A DNA stretch of 64,000 nucleotides from positions 1-64,000 of the forward strand of contig JAJFGO010000107.1 in the NCBI GenBank assembly GCA_021776095.1, read 5' to 3'. Both the position numbers and the translations under genes were made by a program. The notes under the pieces were generated by a model. It made no database searches, was not told the origin of the DNA, and saw only the letters and a program-made list of their open reading frames with translations. Shown piece after piece: positions 62,908 to 64,000 of the stretch. This DNA comes from Kiloniellaceae bacterium. GTDB taxonomy: Bacteria; Pseudomonadota; Alphaproteobacteria; Kiloniellales; J153. Positions within the stretch are counted from its first letter, which is position 1. Every line of letters starts with the position of its first letter.

Positions 62908-63744
62908 TTGGGCGTTCTGCTCCTCGATATCGTGACGACTGCGGCGATCCTTTTCGCTGTCGCGAGCGGCCTGATGATCATCTTGGGTGTCATGAAGTTG
63001 ATTAACTTCGCCCATGGCGCCTTCCTGACAATCGGCGGCTACGCGGCCTATGCCACCACTCAACTGGGCTGGAACCCCTGGCTGGCGATTCCCTTCGCCG
63101 CCCTGGTCGGGTTTGTGCTCGGGCTCATTGTGGAGCGCGCGATCGTCCGGCCGCTCTACGCCCGGCCGCTGGACGCGATCCTGGCGACCTGGGGCCTCGG
63201 CATCATCATCGGTCAGGTCATCACCATCGTCTTCGGGCGTCAGGTCCAGTTCGTGCAAAGCCCGATTTCGGGTGCGATCGAGTTTCTCGGCCAGTCCTAC
63301 TCGACCTATCGGCTCGTGCTGGTCGCCCTGGCCGCCGTCTTGGCATTGGCGCTCACGGCGCTCCTCTACTACACGCGGTTCGGGCTAAATGCGCGCGCGG
63401 TGATCATGAACGAGGACCTGGCGCGCGGTCTGGGCATCGACAGCACCCGGGTGCGTCTGACCACTTTCGGGCTCGGCGCGGCGCTGGCCAGTATGGCGGG
63501 CGCGTTGATCACGCCACTCATTTCGGTCGACCCGAACCTCGGCCTGCCCTGGTTGGTCAACTCCTTCATGCTGGTTTTGGTCTCTGGCATCTCCATACCC
63601 GGCCTGATGGTCGCCTCGCTCATCCTTGGCGGTGCCCAAGTGGTGGTCAGCACTTACCTCAGCGCGATCCTCGGTGGTTTGACCATCGTGGTGCTAGCGG
63701 CGGTGATCCTGCGCATCCGGCCTCAGGGATTATTCAGTGGCTGA
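62908..63744 (+). CDS. ABC permease, LivH type (system 3)
   Basis: A 278-residue permease starting with TTG at 62908, preceded by GGGGACC; the N-terminus then reads MGVLLLDIVTTAAILFAVASGLMIILGVMKLINFAHGAFLTIGGYAAY, a normal LivH start. Landmarks are NARAVIMNEDLARGLGIDSTRVRLTTFGLGAALASMAGALITPL and VSGISIPGLMVASLILGGAQVVVSTYL. The stop overlaps the next gene by 8 bp. Confidence 0.9.
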   Translation: MGVLLLDIVTTAAILFAVASGLMIILGVMKLINFAHGAFLTIGGYAAYATTQLGWNPWLAIPFAALVGFVLGLIVERAIVRPLYARPLDAILATWGLGIIIGQVITIVFGRQVQFVQSPISGAIEFLGQSYSTYRLVLVALAAVLALALTALLYYTRFGLNARAVIMNEDLARGLGIDSTRVRLTTFGLGAALASMAGALITPLISVDPNLGLPWLVNSFMLVLVSGISIPGLMVASLILGGAQVVVSTYLSAILGGLTIVVLAAVILRIRPQGLFSG

Positions 63745-64000
63745 GCACGAGCAAAACCATCCTGCCAAGAGGCCGGCCACGGCCGCGCGGCGTCGCTCTG
63801 ATCTGGGGACCGTGCTCAAAGCCGGTGTGGCGGCGCTGGTGGTTCTCGGCGTGGCGCCGTTCTTCCTCGACATCTATACGGTCAACGTCCTGATCCGCGC
63901 GTTGCTGCTGGCGGCCCTTGCGTTGACCGTCGATCTGCTGTGGGGCTACACCGGCATCCTCACCTTCGGGCAATCCGCCTTCTTCGGCATCGGTGCCTAT
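63737..64000 (+). CDS. ABC permease, LivM type (system 3), cut by window end
   Basis: The first 88 residues are visible from a GTG at 63737. A polar start is followed by hydrophobic helices (VAALVVLGVAPFFLDIYTVN and LIRALLLAALALTVDLLWGYTGILTFGQSAFFGIGAY), with TFGQSAFFGIGAY being the classic LivM loop. The gene continues beyond the window, where livG and livF probably follow. Confidence 0.88.
   Translation, partial: MAEHEQNHPAKRPATAARRRSDLGTVLKAGVAALVVLGVAPFFLDIYTVNVLIRALLLAALALTVDLLWGYTGILTFGQSAFFGIGAY

Noticed and set aside
25732-63744. Genomic island acquired by transfer
   Set aside because: No integrase, transposase, tRNA border or flanking direct repeats were seen, and GC and codon style match the left half.

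Overview
The window looks like a chromosomal piece of a high-GC alphaproteobacterium. The best guess is a Rhodospirillales-type, possibly marine, lineage; this is inferred from gene order and protein style, not from a marker RNA. Its two halves differ in character. No rRNA, tRNA, CRISPR array, insertion sequence or phage gene was seen.

Left half (about 1-25.4 kb), mostly housekeeping and envelope genes. It opens with the 3' part of an acidic repeat protein. A minus-strand cluster follows for maturation of xanthine-oxidase-family molybdoenzymes: a MoxR/CoxD-type ATPase, a VOC protein, a CoxE-type VWA protein, two XdhC/CoxI proteins and a two-domain MocA protein. No molybdoenzyme structural genes lie in view. 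Next come ydbH-ynbE-ydbL, the candidate inter-membrane lipid bridge set, and mazG. After that is a plus-strand gene encoding an FtsZ GTPase joined through a long linker to Sel1-like repeats, the most unusual gene here. A conserved alphaproteobacterial run follows on the minus strand: MBL hydrolase, tatD, metG, holB, tmk, D,D-carboxypeptidase, rlpA, an MltB-type transglycosylase, a YdcF/ElyC protein, an M48 protease and a DUF898 membrane protein.

Right half (about 25.7-64 kb), an importer-rich catabolic region. It has three branched-chain/amide-type (Liv) ABC systems, the last cut by the window end, and two dipeptide-type (Dpp) systems. They are interleaved with amide- and peptide-bond enzymes: a glutamine-synthetase-like ligase, a class III aminotransferase, two isochorismatase-fold cysteine hydrolases, an N-formylglutamate amidohydrolase homologue, a gamma-glutamyltransferase homologue, two DUF1028 proteins, a pyroglutamyl-peptidase and an amidase. 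Regulators are two XRE-cupin proteins, a GntR/FCD protein and a LysR protein. Taken together this suggests import and dismantling of blocked or amide-linked amino-acid compounds (gamma-glutamyl, pyroglutamyl, N-formyl or N-carbamoyl types). The actual substrates cannot be read from sequence.

Two regulatory patterns stand out. Every one of the five substrate-binding-protein genes is followed, before the next gene of its operon, by a perfect inverted repeat without a T-run, as expected for intercistronic mRNA-stabilising hairpins. In addition, a near-identical AT-rich motif (ATTTTCRAAATTGAA) lies on both sides of the first XRE-cupin regulator gene, suggesting its operator.
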